A DNA stretch of 64,000 bases, from the NCBI RefSeq assembly GCF_963855985.1, contig NC_087092.1, positions 6,448,001-6,512,000 on the forward strand, written 5' to 3'. Below are positions 54,775 to 64,000 of this stretch, piece after piece. Source of the stretch: Ostrinia nubilalis. Its lineage: Eukaryota; Arthropoda; Insecta; Lepidoptera; Crambidae. Below the pieces are notes generated by a model that saw only the letters and a program-made list of their open reading frames with translations, was not told the DNA's origin and made no database searches. A program made the translations under genes and the position numbers. How positions within the stretch are numbered: position 1 is the stretch's first letter; each line of letters starts with the position of its first letter.

Positions 54775-54868
54775 ATGGTGTACTAAATACTGTGCAGTAT
54801 TTAACTGCCTAAATAATAATAAAAACACAGAATGTACTTTTTTAAGTTGCCTCAAGACACTGAGAGGT
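54775..54868 (+). pseudogene. Decayed THAP zinc-finger exon
   Basis: KYCAVFNCLNNNKNTEC (frame of 54791) and FFKLPQDTER (frame of 54844) are the two halves of the N-terminal THAP signature: C-x4-C followed by the FFxxPxDxxR block. THAP domains are C2CH DNA-binding fingers found in transcription factors and P-element transposases. The halves lie in different frames, one base missing in the run of Ts before FFK, and the ATG at 54775 is out of frame with KYCAVFNC by one base, so two small indels have broken it. AGAG followed by GTAAATAAG at the end looks like the donor often found just after this block in THAP genes. The second half of the finger (Cys, His) was not found downstream. Confidence 0.6.
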
Positions 54869-55137
54869 AAATAAGTACCTAGTTAATATTATTCATGATA
54901 ATTCATGCTAAATCATGTATTTCCTCCGCCATTTTCCGCAGTTTGGCACCTCACGTCACATCATTTTACCGAAGTCAGCCCTATAGCTTCGGCGCAGTGC
55001 CGATCACTGACGTTTGTCAACAAAATGGTGCTTGACTCTTGAGACAGGCTAAATTACACCATATTGTTAATGACATTGAGCATACATTTTTTTAAATACC
55101 TTCGCGAAGTAAAACTTCTGTACGTAGTACTTATTAT
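54869..55137. other. Non-coding stretch
   Basis: Nothing supported. Confidence 0.4.
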
Positions 55138-55261
55138 TATTCTGTGCTATTTCATACAAAAACTACTGAAAAGATTTTGATGAAACTACATTATTTATTG
55201 CTAATTATTAAAGATCTAAGACAAACTAAATTAGACACGGGCAGGCCGCGGCAAAAGCTAG
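55138..55261 (+). mobile_element. Helitron-like 3' fragment
   Basis: Ends GGCCGCGGCAAAAG then CTAG before a T, with the preceding text resembling other Helitron-derived repeats (TTTTGATGAAACTACA). The 5' end is not defined. Confidence 0.35.
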
Positions 55262-55334
55262 TATACCCATAGTTCGGTAACTTCCCCACTTACTGCGGTG
55301 GGTGGTAGTTTTTCCTCAAATATCTTAGCCGTAA

Positions 55335-55748
55335 GGAGAGTTGGAACTACTTCCCCAAAGTCCATTAAAGAGTATAAACTCACGCCGCGTGATTACAAAT
55401 GCCACCGATTTTGGCTGTTCCGAGGCCGATTTAAGCTTTTTAATTGAAATTACGACGGTTAAACTTTGGACAAACATTCCAGAAGTGCACGTAAACCTTT
55501 TGAAGTGGCTCCAGCTAGGTGGGCAAATCGCTGGAGTCATGCTCAATATATTTGACCTACAGGAAAGTCTACTGGAATTATTGTTTAGTGCCAAAGAGAT
55601 CCAACATGAACCTTTGTTCAAACTTTGTTCAATTCTTGATTCCTTATTACAAACCTATTCACCCCTGAAAATCATTCTACGCGACAAAAAGTACCTCGTC
55701 TCCCTTCTCGTCTCGTCTTTCTTTTTCTTCTTTGTCTACCAATTATAA
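55335..55748 (+). CDS. Unrecognised 135-residue open frame
   Basis: Open from just after TAA at 55332 to a stop at 55748. The central part (ATDFGCSEADLSFLIEITTV, KLWTNIPEVHVNLLKWLQLG, QESLLELLFSAKEIQHEP) has the Leu/Ile spacing and mixed charge of a folded, all-helical protein, unlike most frames in this AT-rich region. An acceptor-like TTTTTCCTCAAATATCTTAG lies at 55309-55328 and TAAG at 55332-55335. The last 20 residues, rich in Phe, look like run-on into non-coding DNA, so a donor near 55690 is possible. There is no ATG at the start of the frame. It may be an internal exon, or a fragment of a retrocopied gene. I do not recognise the family. It lies about 470 bp after the THAP fossil, which may be coincidence. 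Confidence 0.35.
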   Translation, partial: GELELLPQSPLKSINSRRVITNATDFGCSEADLSFLIEITTVKLWTNIPEVHVNLLKWLQLGGQIAGVMLNIFDLQESLLELLFSAKEIQHEPLFKLCSILDSLLQTYSPLKIILRDKKYLVSLLVSSFFFFFVYQL

Positions 55749-58567
55749 ATTGAACGAAGAGAAGGTAACAAACGAAATTATTTTAGAGACAAATTTTCAA
55801 ACAATATCCTAGTTGTAATACAAAATTAAAATGAGGATCCCAAGAAACCACTGGTATTAAATTGAGCATAGGTATTTCATACCGAGGTTAGCTCCATATA
55901 AATATGTAGCCGGGAAACGGTGACGCTTGCGCTCCGCCGTGTCTGGCGGAAGCCACGTCAATTAACTTCGCCAAGATGACATATTGGCCTTTGTTCTCCG
56001 CTACCGTTCCCACAACCACCCAAGAAATTACACTGCACGTTTAAAAGCATTTAAAATATCACCCACCGTTAAACGTTCAACTACACTCCGCGTTTAACAA
56101 CTTTAAAGAAAAATTCAATATCGTCCGGTGTCATCTGCCAGTAACTAGACAATTAAATGCTGATTCAATCCCAAATTAAATAGATCCACTGCGAAAATAC
56201 AAAGTTTAGTGACTGTCAATGTCAAACAAAGAAGATGAAAAAAGTTTTTCTTCCAATTCCATTTTCTTTCACGATTCCTCTTTCACAGTCTCTAAAAGTT
56301 TTCAAAATAAGAGGTTTTCGCGAGAGTCTCAATTATCGATAAAGACGATATTAAAAATTCGTTTGTTTTGTTCTTAGCTTGCGCCGGGAGAGCGGTGTCC
56401 CCTTTTTTTTCCATTGTTTGCGTAAGAAGGGAAAGCAGAAGCGGCAACAAACGATAATCAGAAATTTGAATTTCGCCCCCGCAAGTACTGACAAAATCAT
56501 CCGATTTTGTGCGTCGTTTATCATCGCAATTAATTAGACGAACAAAAAACTTATTATCTCCGTTCCCAGGGAATTGTTTATGTCAGCGAACAGTTGGAAG
56601 TTAATGTAAACTTTGCTTTTTTGGTGGCTAAATGAATTAATTTTGTTCACCTGGCCAGGTGTCGGTCGAAAATCGTTTTGGTTATCGTGGGCGGATCTAT
56701 AGGGTCGTCATTTACATACATAGTTGCCGTTGGGTGATGAAGGAGCATGGTCTAAATTTATTCGTGAGCATTACAGTGTAACATGTAGGAGCAGTGCCCC
56801 TTAATGTATTCATGTAATTCGCGTAGCCGGATCCCCTTTGACCGCCACGCAACGCCGCACTGGCCGCCGGATAGAGTAATATGACGTGATGCTTTAAAGC
56901 CATCCATCACATTTAATGTCCATAAAAAGAAGGAGGTAGCGTGCCGACTCTTTCCGCGGATTTTGTGACGCGCAAATGTAATAATTCGTGAATTTTTTCG
57001 CATCAATATGAGCTTTGCAATGCAAATAAAATCTGTATATACTGTTTAGTATTCAACGATTCAAATACAAAAGCGAGTGCTTCCTAACTACCAGTGGCGG
57101 GTTAAATAAAACCTCAAGTATCAGCTACTTGACTGTAAAAACGGCACGAAGCGGTCGCCCGACCGAGTCGGCTGTCTCCAATTTACATTGAATGCGGTAC
57201 ACTGAGACTGGTGATAACTTACACATACCGCGCCACAACAGAGCTGAAAGCAATTTTTGAGATAAAAGAGTTTCATATGACAAACACGAGCTCAGTTTCC
57301 ACGTTTGTTTTGTTGCAGTTTGCGCTGCTAATCTAGGTTACGTGTAATGCGAAGCTTTGTTTGTAATGACTGGGCGTAATTGAAAAACTGAAGTTCAGTT
57401 ACCTTGAAACAGTATTAATAATTTCAAAGGACCTAGTTGTGTTTTGGTTAAGCATAAATCAGCTTAGCATTTCATTTTGCAGAGGCATTTTTAAATTTTT
57501 ATCTCTGGACTGGTTTTCAAATAGGTAAAGCACTCAAAAACGGGATCCGTATATTAATTTGTACGGTCGACCGCACATCAGAGACTAAACTTTTCGATGC
57601 AAAATAACATCTATTATAGCTGCATAAGATGCCAGTTAGCTTGATGTACCGTCTGTACTAAACACTGAGAATGTAGCGGGAGTTTGCCAAGCCAGACTGA
57701 TACCGAACTTTCGAGTAATAATAGTAATGACGTACGTAAGCCTTGTCAGTTCAGCTGCAACTGTATTTCTGGCTGAGTTTGATACAGTTGTCAAGGGTGA
57801 GAAGGGTTCCCCAGCCATTTGAACCATGGAATACTTTGTTAGTGCTGGATAATGATAAGCGAGCGACACAAATTACAATTAAATTTTAAAACGATTTTCT
57901 AATTATTTTCTCTCAACTAAGATATATTTATTATTCTGGACTTGCTGCGTTGTTGTCTACATTTGTGCCAAAAGGGTCTTGTAAGAACGCAAATTCCTCA
58001 TAAGTCTGTCGTTAACAAATCATCATAGGAATCTAGATCTTGTAATATTTATTTTCTAAGAAAACCAACAGCGTTTTTCTGAGATTAAAATTATAGCTAA
58101 AACATATCCAAAATCATGGCAAATAACAATCAGGTTTTCCTTGCTTAACAAATAGTAGATACTTACTTTGTTGATGGAGAAACAAGGTAAAAATTGTCAC
58201 TCAGACAAAGCCAAACATAAGCCATCGTTAGTTTTTTTATTTAATCGCTAAAAAATATTTGACAGTTGTGACATTATCCTACTATTAATCTGTGAAAAAA
58301 TACTTTATTCATCTATCCATTGACTCTACTGGGTACTTACTGCCGAAAAGCGAGTTCAACCTTTATGTGCACGACGGACGGCCCCGAATAGAAACTTATA
58401 GCTGTAAATAATTGTTTCGTTTTTGTTTCATAGTTGTTTCATAGTTATTTCGTTTTATAAAGTTTGTATAGTTTAAATATCGATAACTTCGTAATACAGT
58501 CCACTTTCTCTTAGTTGGTTCTCAATTAGTAATGTGTCGAGTCCTTAATTACTGATTAATAGGCGTA
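55749..58567. other. AT-rich non-coding stretch
   Basis: No supported gene or complete repeat. A 77-codon minus-strand frame at 57636-57869 is not recognised. Confidence 0.4.
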
Positions 58568-59380
58568 TGTGGGACGTTGGAGATGTATAAATCATAGTTT
58601 ATTTTAGAAAACCATAGAAATGTATAATTTGATAGCCCTTTGTTTTATGTATATTGATTAAACCTGTAATTTCGTCTAGTTATGTATGTCGAGTCATATT
58701 TATAATATGTAAATTAGATAGATAATTATGTGTAGATCTTTATAGTTATTTACTTTTAATTGGTGATAATCTTAATTAGCCATAAAGGCAATTAATGTGA
58801 AATAGTGTGGCCAAATGAGCCCTAATTTTTGTACAAATGCTTTATTAGTAATTAACCCTGTACCTGTGTACCTTTATTTACCTATCGAATAGTAAGAAGT
58901 AATTTGTCTGAAAATAAATAACATAGATTCCAAAGAATAGTGGAAGAGCTAATTAGAATCCGATAAGAATTAGGTCAAGGTCATAGTTAAAAAATAGGTC
59001 ACCGAATAGATAAAAAACAGGCTCTCTATACGGTATTGCCGCCCAGGGGGGGTCTAAATTAGACAGAGAGGGCAATAGATTTGCTGTTTCATTAGAGCGA
59101 GAGGCAGCTAGGTTTTCTCACTCTAATGAAAGTAAATAAATATCGGGGTGCCATCCGGACCCAGTCAGTTCCGCGTTTTCTCCTCAACAAGCTACAACAC
59201 CAAGCTCTCGCCACTGCTCCGAGGAACCGGTCACAGTCTCAACCACAACCGAGTTATTATTTCTGCGCTCCCCGCCCCCTTCGTCTCGCTCTCCCGCTCG
59301 CGCTGCACCCCGCATCGCGCCGTGTCGGCGTACGGTATTCAGGGTCCGCACAGGGTTGCTACCCTATACCGTCCGGCACA
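58568..59380 (+). repeat. Probable 5' LTR of second BEL/Pao element
   Basis: The left end is set at TGTGGGACGTTGG, a typical BEL/Pao LTR start, and the right end at CCGGCACA just before the primer site. AATAAA lies at 59135-59140. The start cannot be confirmed because the 3' LTR is outside the window. Confidence 0.4.
59087..59131 (+). repeat. 16-bp stem hairpin in LTR/leader
   Basis: TTTCATTAGAGCGAGA and TCTCACTCTAATGAAA are inverted copies with one mismatch and a 13-nt loop, just before the AATAAA. It could be an RNA structure near the polyadenylation site of the element. A second small palindrome, GTCTAAATTAGAC, lies at 59052-59064. Confidence 0.65.
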
Positions 59381-59381
59381 T

Positions 59382-59400
59382 TGGTCCATTCGGAGCCGGA
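59382..59400 (+). other. Second BEL/Pao primer-binding site
   Basis: TGGTCCATTCGGAGCCGG starts one base after CACA. Allowing small insertions it resembles the complement of a tyrosine tRNA 3' end (CCGGCTCGAAGGACCA). Which tRNA is used is uncertain; the TGG start and position are typical. Confidence 0.5.
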
Positions 59401-59475
59401 TTGGACACTTCGGCAGCAAAAGCGAGTGGGAAATTTCATCGGCTTCATAACCGGAAGCAAGGGGAGCGTAGTAAA

Positions 59476-62400
59476 ATGCCGGTGACTCGGAGTAGAGGCA
59501 GACCCGCGGAGCCGATCGAGGCACAGGAGCGCCCTGAGGAGAGCGCTCCCGCGACCGCGTCACAGTCAGTGGCGGCCCCGAGGCCGTCAGCGCCGGAACC
59601 GGTGCGGCATATCGAGCCGCCCGGCTCCCCGTCGGAGGCGCCACCACCACCGCCACCACCGTCGTCGCAACAGCAGCACGACGACGCAGCAAGAGCGTCG
59701 TCGACGAAATCCGACCGCGCGCGAAGGATCGCGCGCGCCAAACAGAAGATAGCCAGACTCAAGCTGGAGCTGGAAGAGGCCAGGCTTGCCGTCCTGGAGG
59801 AGGACAGCCAGGACGGCGAGTCGGTCGCATCGGGTGAATCGCTGGGCCAGGCGCGAGTGGCCGAGTGGCTGAATACAGTGCCGCCGCCACCGCCCGCCGC
59901 GCCGCTCAGTGCACCGCAACAGTCTACAGGCGTAGCACCGCCGCCCGGCGTGCCACATGCACCGCCGCCCGGCGTGTCACACGCACCACCGCCGCCACCC
60001 GGCGCGCCACACGCGCTGCCGACCGGCGTATCGATCGCACAGCAGCTCGCCGCGCCGCTATCGGGCGTGGCGCCGCCGCACAGCGTACAGTTGAAGCAAT
60101 CGTCGTCATCGAAGCCGCCGCCAGCAGCAACGGGGTATCATCGGTCCGAGGGACAATTCGACCTTAACGAGCTGGCGGCCGCCATCGCGCAGGCCGCGCG
60201 CCCACATGGGGCCACGCCGCGATTCATCGGAGAACTGATGCCCTTCGGGGGCTCGCATCTCGACTGGCTCGCCTTCAGAGCGGGCTATCAAGAAACAGAG
60301 AGATACTTCACAGAAATCGAGAATACAGCCCGCCTGCGACGGGCTTTGAAAGGAAAAGCCAAGGAAGCGGTTAGCAGTTTACTCATAGTAAACACTAGCC
60401 CGGCGGAAATAATCGGCGAACTCGAGACAAGATTCGGCAGACCGGAGACGATTGCGCTCGCCGAGATCGAACGACTTCGCAACGTACAGAAGCCTACAGA
60501 TGCGCCACGGGACATAATACAGTTCGCGAGTCGAATAAAAAACAGCGTCGCTACACTCCGCGCACTCCAGCAGCCGCAGTACATGTACAACCCGGAAGTG
60601 GTCAAGCAAGTGACAGAGAAGCTGACACCGTCGCTGCGGTACCGGTGGTTCGACTTCAGCCGGGACCAGCCGCCAGAGGAGCCGGACCTCGTGCGCCTTC
60701 ACCGCTTCGTGACCAGGGAGGCGGAGGCGTGCGGGAAGTACGCAGACCCCGAGCTCGTCGGCGGCGCCGAGGAGCAGCAGCAGCGCGCGGCGCCACGCAA
60801 CCGGCCGCAGCGCGCCTACAACAGTCGGAGTGACAGCGAAAAGTGCGACAACAGAAGCGAAAAGTGTCCAGTGTGCAGTTTACCGAACCATAGTGCCGAC
60901 AAATGTAGAAAATTTGTGCGTGCGAACAACAGTGAACGATGGAGCATAGCGAAAGCGGATCGACTATGTTTCCGTTGCCTGAACCCCAGGAGAGGGGGGC
61001 ATAAGTGTGAAGACCGTCAGTGTGGAGAGGACGGCTGTGAGAGGACCCACCACCCATTACTGCACTTCAAGAGACCCGAAGTGCCAGCCAGCCGGAGTGA
61101 AACAGTGACAGCAGCAAACTCATCTGGAAAGTCAACCGTAAGTTTCCTCAAAATTCTACCAGTGACAGTGGTGGGCCCCAAGGCCAATATAGACACATTC
61201 GCACTCTTAGACGACGGCTCGACAGTCACACTCATAGACGAAGACCTGGCTAAGCGCGCGGGCGCTACAGGACCCATAGACCCATTGAGCATAGAAGCTA
61301 TAGCGGGGGCCCGCGTCACGCGTACCGACTCGCGACGAGTGAAACTTGTGCTACGAGGGCAGGATGAAGAGCACTCCCTGCGAGGCCGCACTATCAAGAA
61401 CTTACGACTGGCGGCCCAGCACATTGACCGAGACTTGTCAAAATATCAACATCTTCAAGATATCGAAACGCGAGTGCGGTATGCGGAGGCGCGGCCCACT
61501 ATCCTGATCGGGCAGGACAATTGGGAACTCCTACTGGCCAACGAGGTACGACGTGGCGCCGCAACAGAACCGGTGGCGTCCCGCACACCCCTGGGGTGGG
61601 TGCTCCACGGCTCAAGCAGCCGGAGCCTGGGGCACACAGTCCACCACGTATACAGGCTCAATGAAGAGAGCGACAACAGAATAGAAGAAATGATCAAGAA
61701 GCATTTCGCAATCGAATCGTTGGGCGTGACGCCCAAGAAAACGCGCGCCGACCCCGAAGAGCGGGCGCTTCGCATTATGGAGAGTGAAACCATCAAGCTG
61801 CCGACAGCGGGCTACGAAACGGGCCTACTTTGGGCCACCGACCACCCCGAGCTGCCCAACAATTACGACCAAGCCTTGACGCGCCTACACAGCACAGAGC
61901 GCAAGCTGGACAAGCAGCCGGAGCTCGGGGCGGCGTACGAGCGGCAGATGACACAGCTGATAGAAAAAGGATACGCAGAGGAAGCCGCCACCGCACCATC
62001 GACCACCGGGCGCATCTGGTACCTGCCTCACTTCCCGGTGCTCCATCCAGCCAAGCCCGGGAAGGTGAGGCCAGTCTTCGACGCCGCCGCTCGCACGAAG
62101 GGTACGTGCCTGAACGACCACCTGCTGTCGGGTCCGGACCTCCTGCAGTCGCTGCCGGGGGTGCTGATGCGCTTTCGCCAGCACGCCGTCGCCGTCGCCG
62201 CGGACATACAAGAAATGTTCCTGCGAATACAAGTGCACGAGAAAGATAGAGATGCGCTGCGCTTCTTGTGGCGCTCACACCGGCGGGAGGGACCGCCCAC
62301 AGAGTACCGGATGAAGTCGGTCATCTTCGGAGCAGCCTGCTCACCGTGCACGGCGTTGTTTGTCAAGAATCACAACGCCGAGCGTCATCGGGCCGACCAT

Positions 62401-64000
62401 CCGGACGCAGCCGAAGCCATCGTGCGTCATCACTACATGGATGATTATCTCCAGAGTTTTGAAACAGTTGAAGAAGCAGTTAGAGTGAGCACCGACGTGC
62501 GCACAGTGCACGCGGATGCCAATTTTCATTTGGCCAAGTGGGCCTCGAATCGCTCCGAAGTACTAGAAGTCCATCGGGCGGAAGCTGCCGCCACTCGGGA
62601 CGTCACACTTGAAGACATCGAAGAGAAGGTCCTGGGCCTCACCTGGAGGCCGACCTGCGACACCTTGGGATTTAATCTGAACTTCGCCCGGGTGCCTGAC
62701 GTCGACAGCGGGCAAACTCCGACGAAGAGGGAGGCTCTGCGGACAGTGATGTCACTGTTCGACCCGCTGGGCCTCGCCTCCCCCATCACCATCGTAGCGA
62801 AACAGCTGCTACAAGAGGCGTGGCGCGTAGGCGTCGATTGGGACGTCCGCCTGCCGCCGCCGCTGTCGACGGGCTGGAGTGAGTGGGTGCGGCAGCTGGC
62901 CGCGATCCGAGACGTCAACCTGCCAAGATGTCACCCTGGCTACAGCCGGGCGACCCGACGCGAGCTGCACACCTTCGTGGACGCCAGCGAGAAGGCCTAC
63001 GCCGCTGCTGTCTACTGGCGCACTGAAGACGAAGACGGTAGAGTGCACGTGACGCTTGCCGCCGCCAGGGCGCGCGTGGCGCCCCTCAAGCTGACGTCCA
63101 TCCCAAGGCTCGAGCTGCAGGCCGCCGTGCTGGGCTGCCGCCTGGCCCGCACCGCCGCCGACGAATACCAGCTGAAGGCAGACAGAAGAGTCTTTTGGAG
63201 CGACTCGAAAACCGTACTCGCGTGGCTGAGGGCGGGACCCCGCTCTTTCAAGCCTTTCGTCGCACACAGAGTGGCAGAAATAGAGGAAGACACACAGGCG
63301 AAGGAGTGGCGGTGGGTGCCGACCCAACAGAATGTGGCTGACGACGCCACCAGAGGAGCGCCGGTCAACTTTACGCAGCATCATCGGTGGTTCACGGGAC
63401 CGAAGTTCCTGTATGAGCCTGCTGACAGCTGGCCGGCCGAGAAAATAGAACAGGCGGCCCCAACCGGAGAAGAGAGGACCCACTCCGTCGCATCAAGCAT
63501 CGTCGAGCCCAGAGTCTCCGATGCATTACCGTCACCACACAGGTTCTCGTCGTGGCTGCGCCTGATACGCGCCACGGCGAGAGTCCTCCAGGCGATACAC
63601 CGCTTCCGTGCCCCGCTGCGCCGGGCGCGCCCGCAGAGCGCCAACGTCAACAGTTACAAGCGGACAACTCGAAACACCGAAGCCGACCCGACGTGGCGCC
63701 GTGTCGCCAAGCCGACCGCGCCGCCCACGCCGCGCCGAGCCGTCCTTACAGAAGACGTCATACCGCCGTTGGCCGCCGAGCACATCGTGTGGGCGGAGGA
63801 GCTGTGGGTGCGCGCCGTGCAGCAGGAAGCGTTCGGCGCCGAATTAGAAGCTTTAAAGAAGACAGAAGCAGTGTCCAATGACAGCCGGCTGCGCTCACTC
63901 GCGCTGGCCTTCGATCCGTGCGAGCCGGTGATTAAGCTGAAATCAAGAATCACGGCCGCAGAAAACATCGCTGAAGAACAGAAGCATCCGATTGTGCTGG
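59476..64000 (+). CDS. BEL/Pao gag-pol polyprotein, incomplete at right edge
   Basis: From ATG 59476 (MPVTRSRGRPAEP) the frame is open for 1508 codons to the window end without stop or shift. Order: charged coiled coil (about 79-112); Pro-rich repeats with PPPGVPHA-type units (about 150-180), encoded by a 24-nt repeat; capsid-like core (about 250-400); zinc knuckle CPVCSLPNHSADKC (464-477) and an atypical second finger CFRCLNPRRGGHKC (498-511); protease ALLDDGSTVTLID (D579); reverse transcriptase with ADIQEMFLRIQV and YMDDY (987-991); RNase H with FVDASEKAYAAAVYW (D1169) and WSDSKTVLAWL; start of the region before integrase. All visible catalytic residues are kept. GC content is much higher than in flanking DNA, which also yields long spurious antisense frames. 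Confidence 0.95.
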   Translation, partial: MPVTRSRGRPAEPIEAQERPEESAPATASQSVAAPRPSAPEPVRHIEPPGSPSEAPPPPPPPSSQQQHDDAARASSTKSDRARRIARAKQKIARLKLELEEARLAVLEEDSQDGESVASGESLGQARVAEWLNTVPPPPPAAPLSAPQQSTGVAPPPGVPHAPPPGVSHAPPPPPGAPHALPTGVSIAQQLAAPLSGVAPPHSVQLKQSSSSKPPPAATGYHRSEGQFDLNELAAAIAQAARPHGATPRFIGELMPFGGSHLDWLAFRAGYQETERYFTEIENTARLRRALKGKAKEAVSSLLIVNTSPAEIIGELETRFGRPETIALAEIERLRNVQKPTDAPRDIIQFASRIKNSVATLRALQQPQYMYNPEVVKQVTEKLTPSLRYRWFDFSRDQPPEEPDLVRLHRFVTREAEACGKYADPELVGGAEEQQQRAAPRNRPQRAYNSRSDSEKCDNRSEKCPVCSLPNHSADKCRKFVRANNSERWSIAKADRLCFRCLNPRRGGHKCEDRQCGEDGCERTHHPLLHFKRPEVPASRSETVTAANSSGKSTVSFLKILPVTVVGPKANIDTFALLDDGSTVTLIDEDLAKRAGATGPIDPLSIEAIAGARVTRTDSRRVKLVLRGQDEEHSLRGRTIKNLRLAAQHIDRDLSKYQHLQDIETRVRYAEARPTILIGQDNWELLLANEVRRGAATEPVASRTPLGWVLHGSSSRSLGHTVHHVYRLNEESDNRIEEMIKKHFAIESLGVTPKKTRADPEERALRIMESETIKLPTAGYETGLLWATDHPELPNNYDQALTRLHSTERKLDKQPELGAAYERQMTQLIEKGYAEEAATAPSTTGRIWYLPHFPVLHPAKPGKVRPVFDAAARTKGTCLNDHLLSGPDLLQSLPGVLMRFRQHAVAVAADIQEMFLRIQVHEKDRDALRFLWRSHRREGPPTEYRMKSVIFGAACSPCTALFVKNHNAERHRADHPDAAEAIVRHHYMDDYLQSFETVEEAVRVSTDVRTVHADANFHLAKWASNRSEVLEVHRAEAAATRDVTLEDIEEKVLGLTWRPTCDTLGFNLNFARVPDVDSGQTPTKREALRTVMSLFDPLGLASPITIVAKQLLQEAWRVGVDWDVRLPPPLSTGWSEWVRQLAAIRDVNLPRCHPGYSRATRRELHTFVDASEKAYAAAVYWRTEDEDGRVHVTLAAARARVAPLKLTSIPRLELQAAVLGCRLARTAADEYQLKADRRVFWSDSKTVLAWLRAGPRSFKPFVAHRVAEIEEDTQAKEWRWVPTQQNVADDATRGAPVNFTQHHRWFTGPKFLYEPADSWPAEKIEQAAPTGEERTHSVASSIVEPRVSDALPSPHRFSSWLRLIRATARVLQAIHRFRAPLRRARPQSANVNSYKRTTRNTEADPTWRRVAKPTAPPTPRRAVLTEDVIPPLAAEHIVWAEELWVRAVQQEAFGAELEALKKTEAVSNDSRLRSLALAFDPCEPVIKLKSRITAAENIAEEQKHPIVL

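Larger units (their letters stand above)
58568..64000 (+). mobile_element. Second BEL/Pao LTR retrotransposon, cut by window edge
   Basis: A probable LTR, primer site, leader and a gag-pol frame running to the last base. It is only distantly related to the element at 35110-46075: different LTR, primer site and a GC-rich coding region against the AT-rich surroundings. Integrase core, C-terminal tail and 3' LTR should follow to the right of the window. Confidence 0.9.

Noticed and set aside
59339..63968. Many minus-strand and alternate-frame ORFs of 60-220 codons
   Set aside because: They overlap the GC-rich BEL/Pao gag-pol frame and exist because GC-rich codons make antisense stops rare.
1..64000. 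CRISPR arrays, bacterial operons or prophage-like systems
   Set aside because: No regularly spaced direct repeats or prokaryotic gene packing; the sequence is plainly eukaryotic.

Overview
The window looks like AT-rich nuclear DNA from an insect, most likely a moth or butterfly. The grounds are the repeats: RTE-type LINE 3' ends, non-autonomous Helitrons ending in CTAG, short inverted-repeat elements built on AGGCTGAGTTGCACC, and a dispersed module containing AGGCAAACGAGC. These are typical of lepidopteran genomes. The species assignment is inference; no diagnostic host gene is complete here.

Layout. Bases 1-35,100 are mostly intergenic or intronic DNA sprinkled with short repeats. They also contain a few short segments with splice signals: a 45-nt serine-rich microexon candidate on the minus strand (1717-1761), a 109-nt charged helical exon candidate on the plus strand (16043-16151), a minus-strand signal-peptide-like first exon candidate (17337-17385), and a plus-strand motif where a 3' splice site directly abuts a 5' splice site (35011-35024). 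Three copies of a roughly 100-bp module lie in the same orientation between 31.5 and 33.6 kb, together with one complete small Helitron (32669-33153).

Bases 35,110-46,075 are a nested pair of LTR retrotransposons. The outer element is BEL/Pao type, with identical 128-bp LTRs, a GAAGG target duplication and one long gag-pol frame. A copia-type element (36572-41547, 192-bp LTRs, GGCTC target duplication, intact 1275-residue gag-pol) sits antisense in its gag. The outer frame is otherwise open on both sides of the insert and in the same phase.

Bases 46,076-58,567 return to AT-rich DNA with fold-back repeats, a possible gypsy primer-binding-site fossil, a decayed THAP zinc-finger exon (54775-54868), an unrecognised 135-residue open frame (55335-55748) and a possible minus-strand first exon near 54,240.

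From about 58,568 to the right edge lies a second, GC-rich BEL/Pao element of a different lineage. Its gag-pol frame opens at 59476 and runs to the last base without a stop, so its 3' part lies outside the window. Apart from the retroelement proteins no complete gene is visible. The host-exon candidates rest on splice signals and open phase only.
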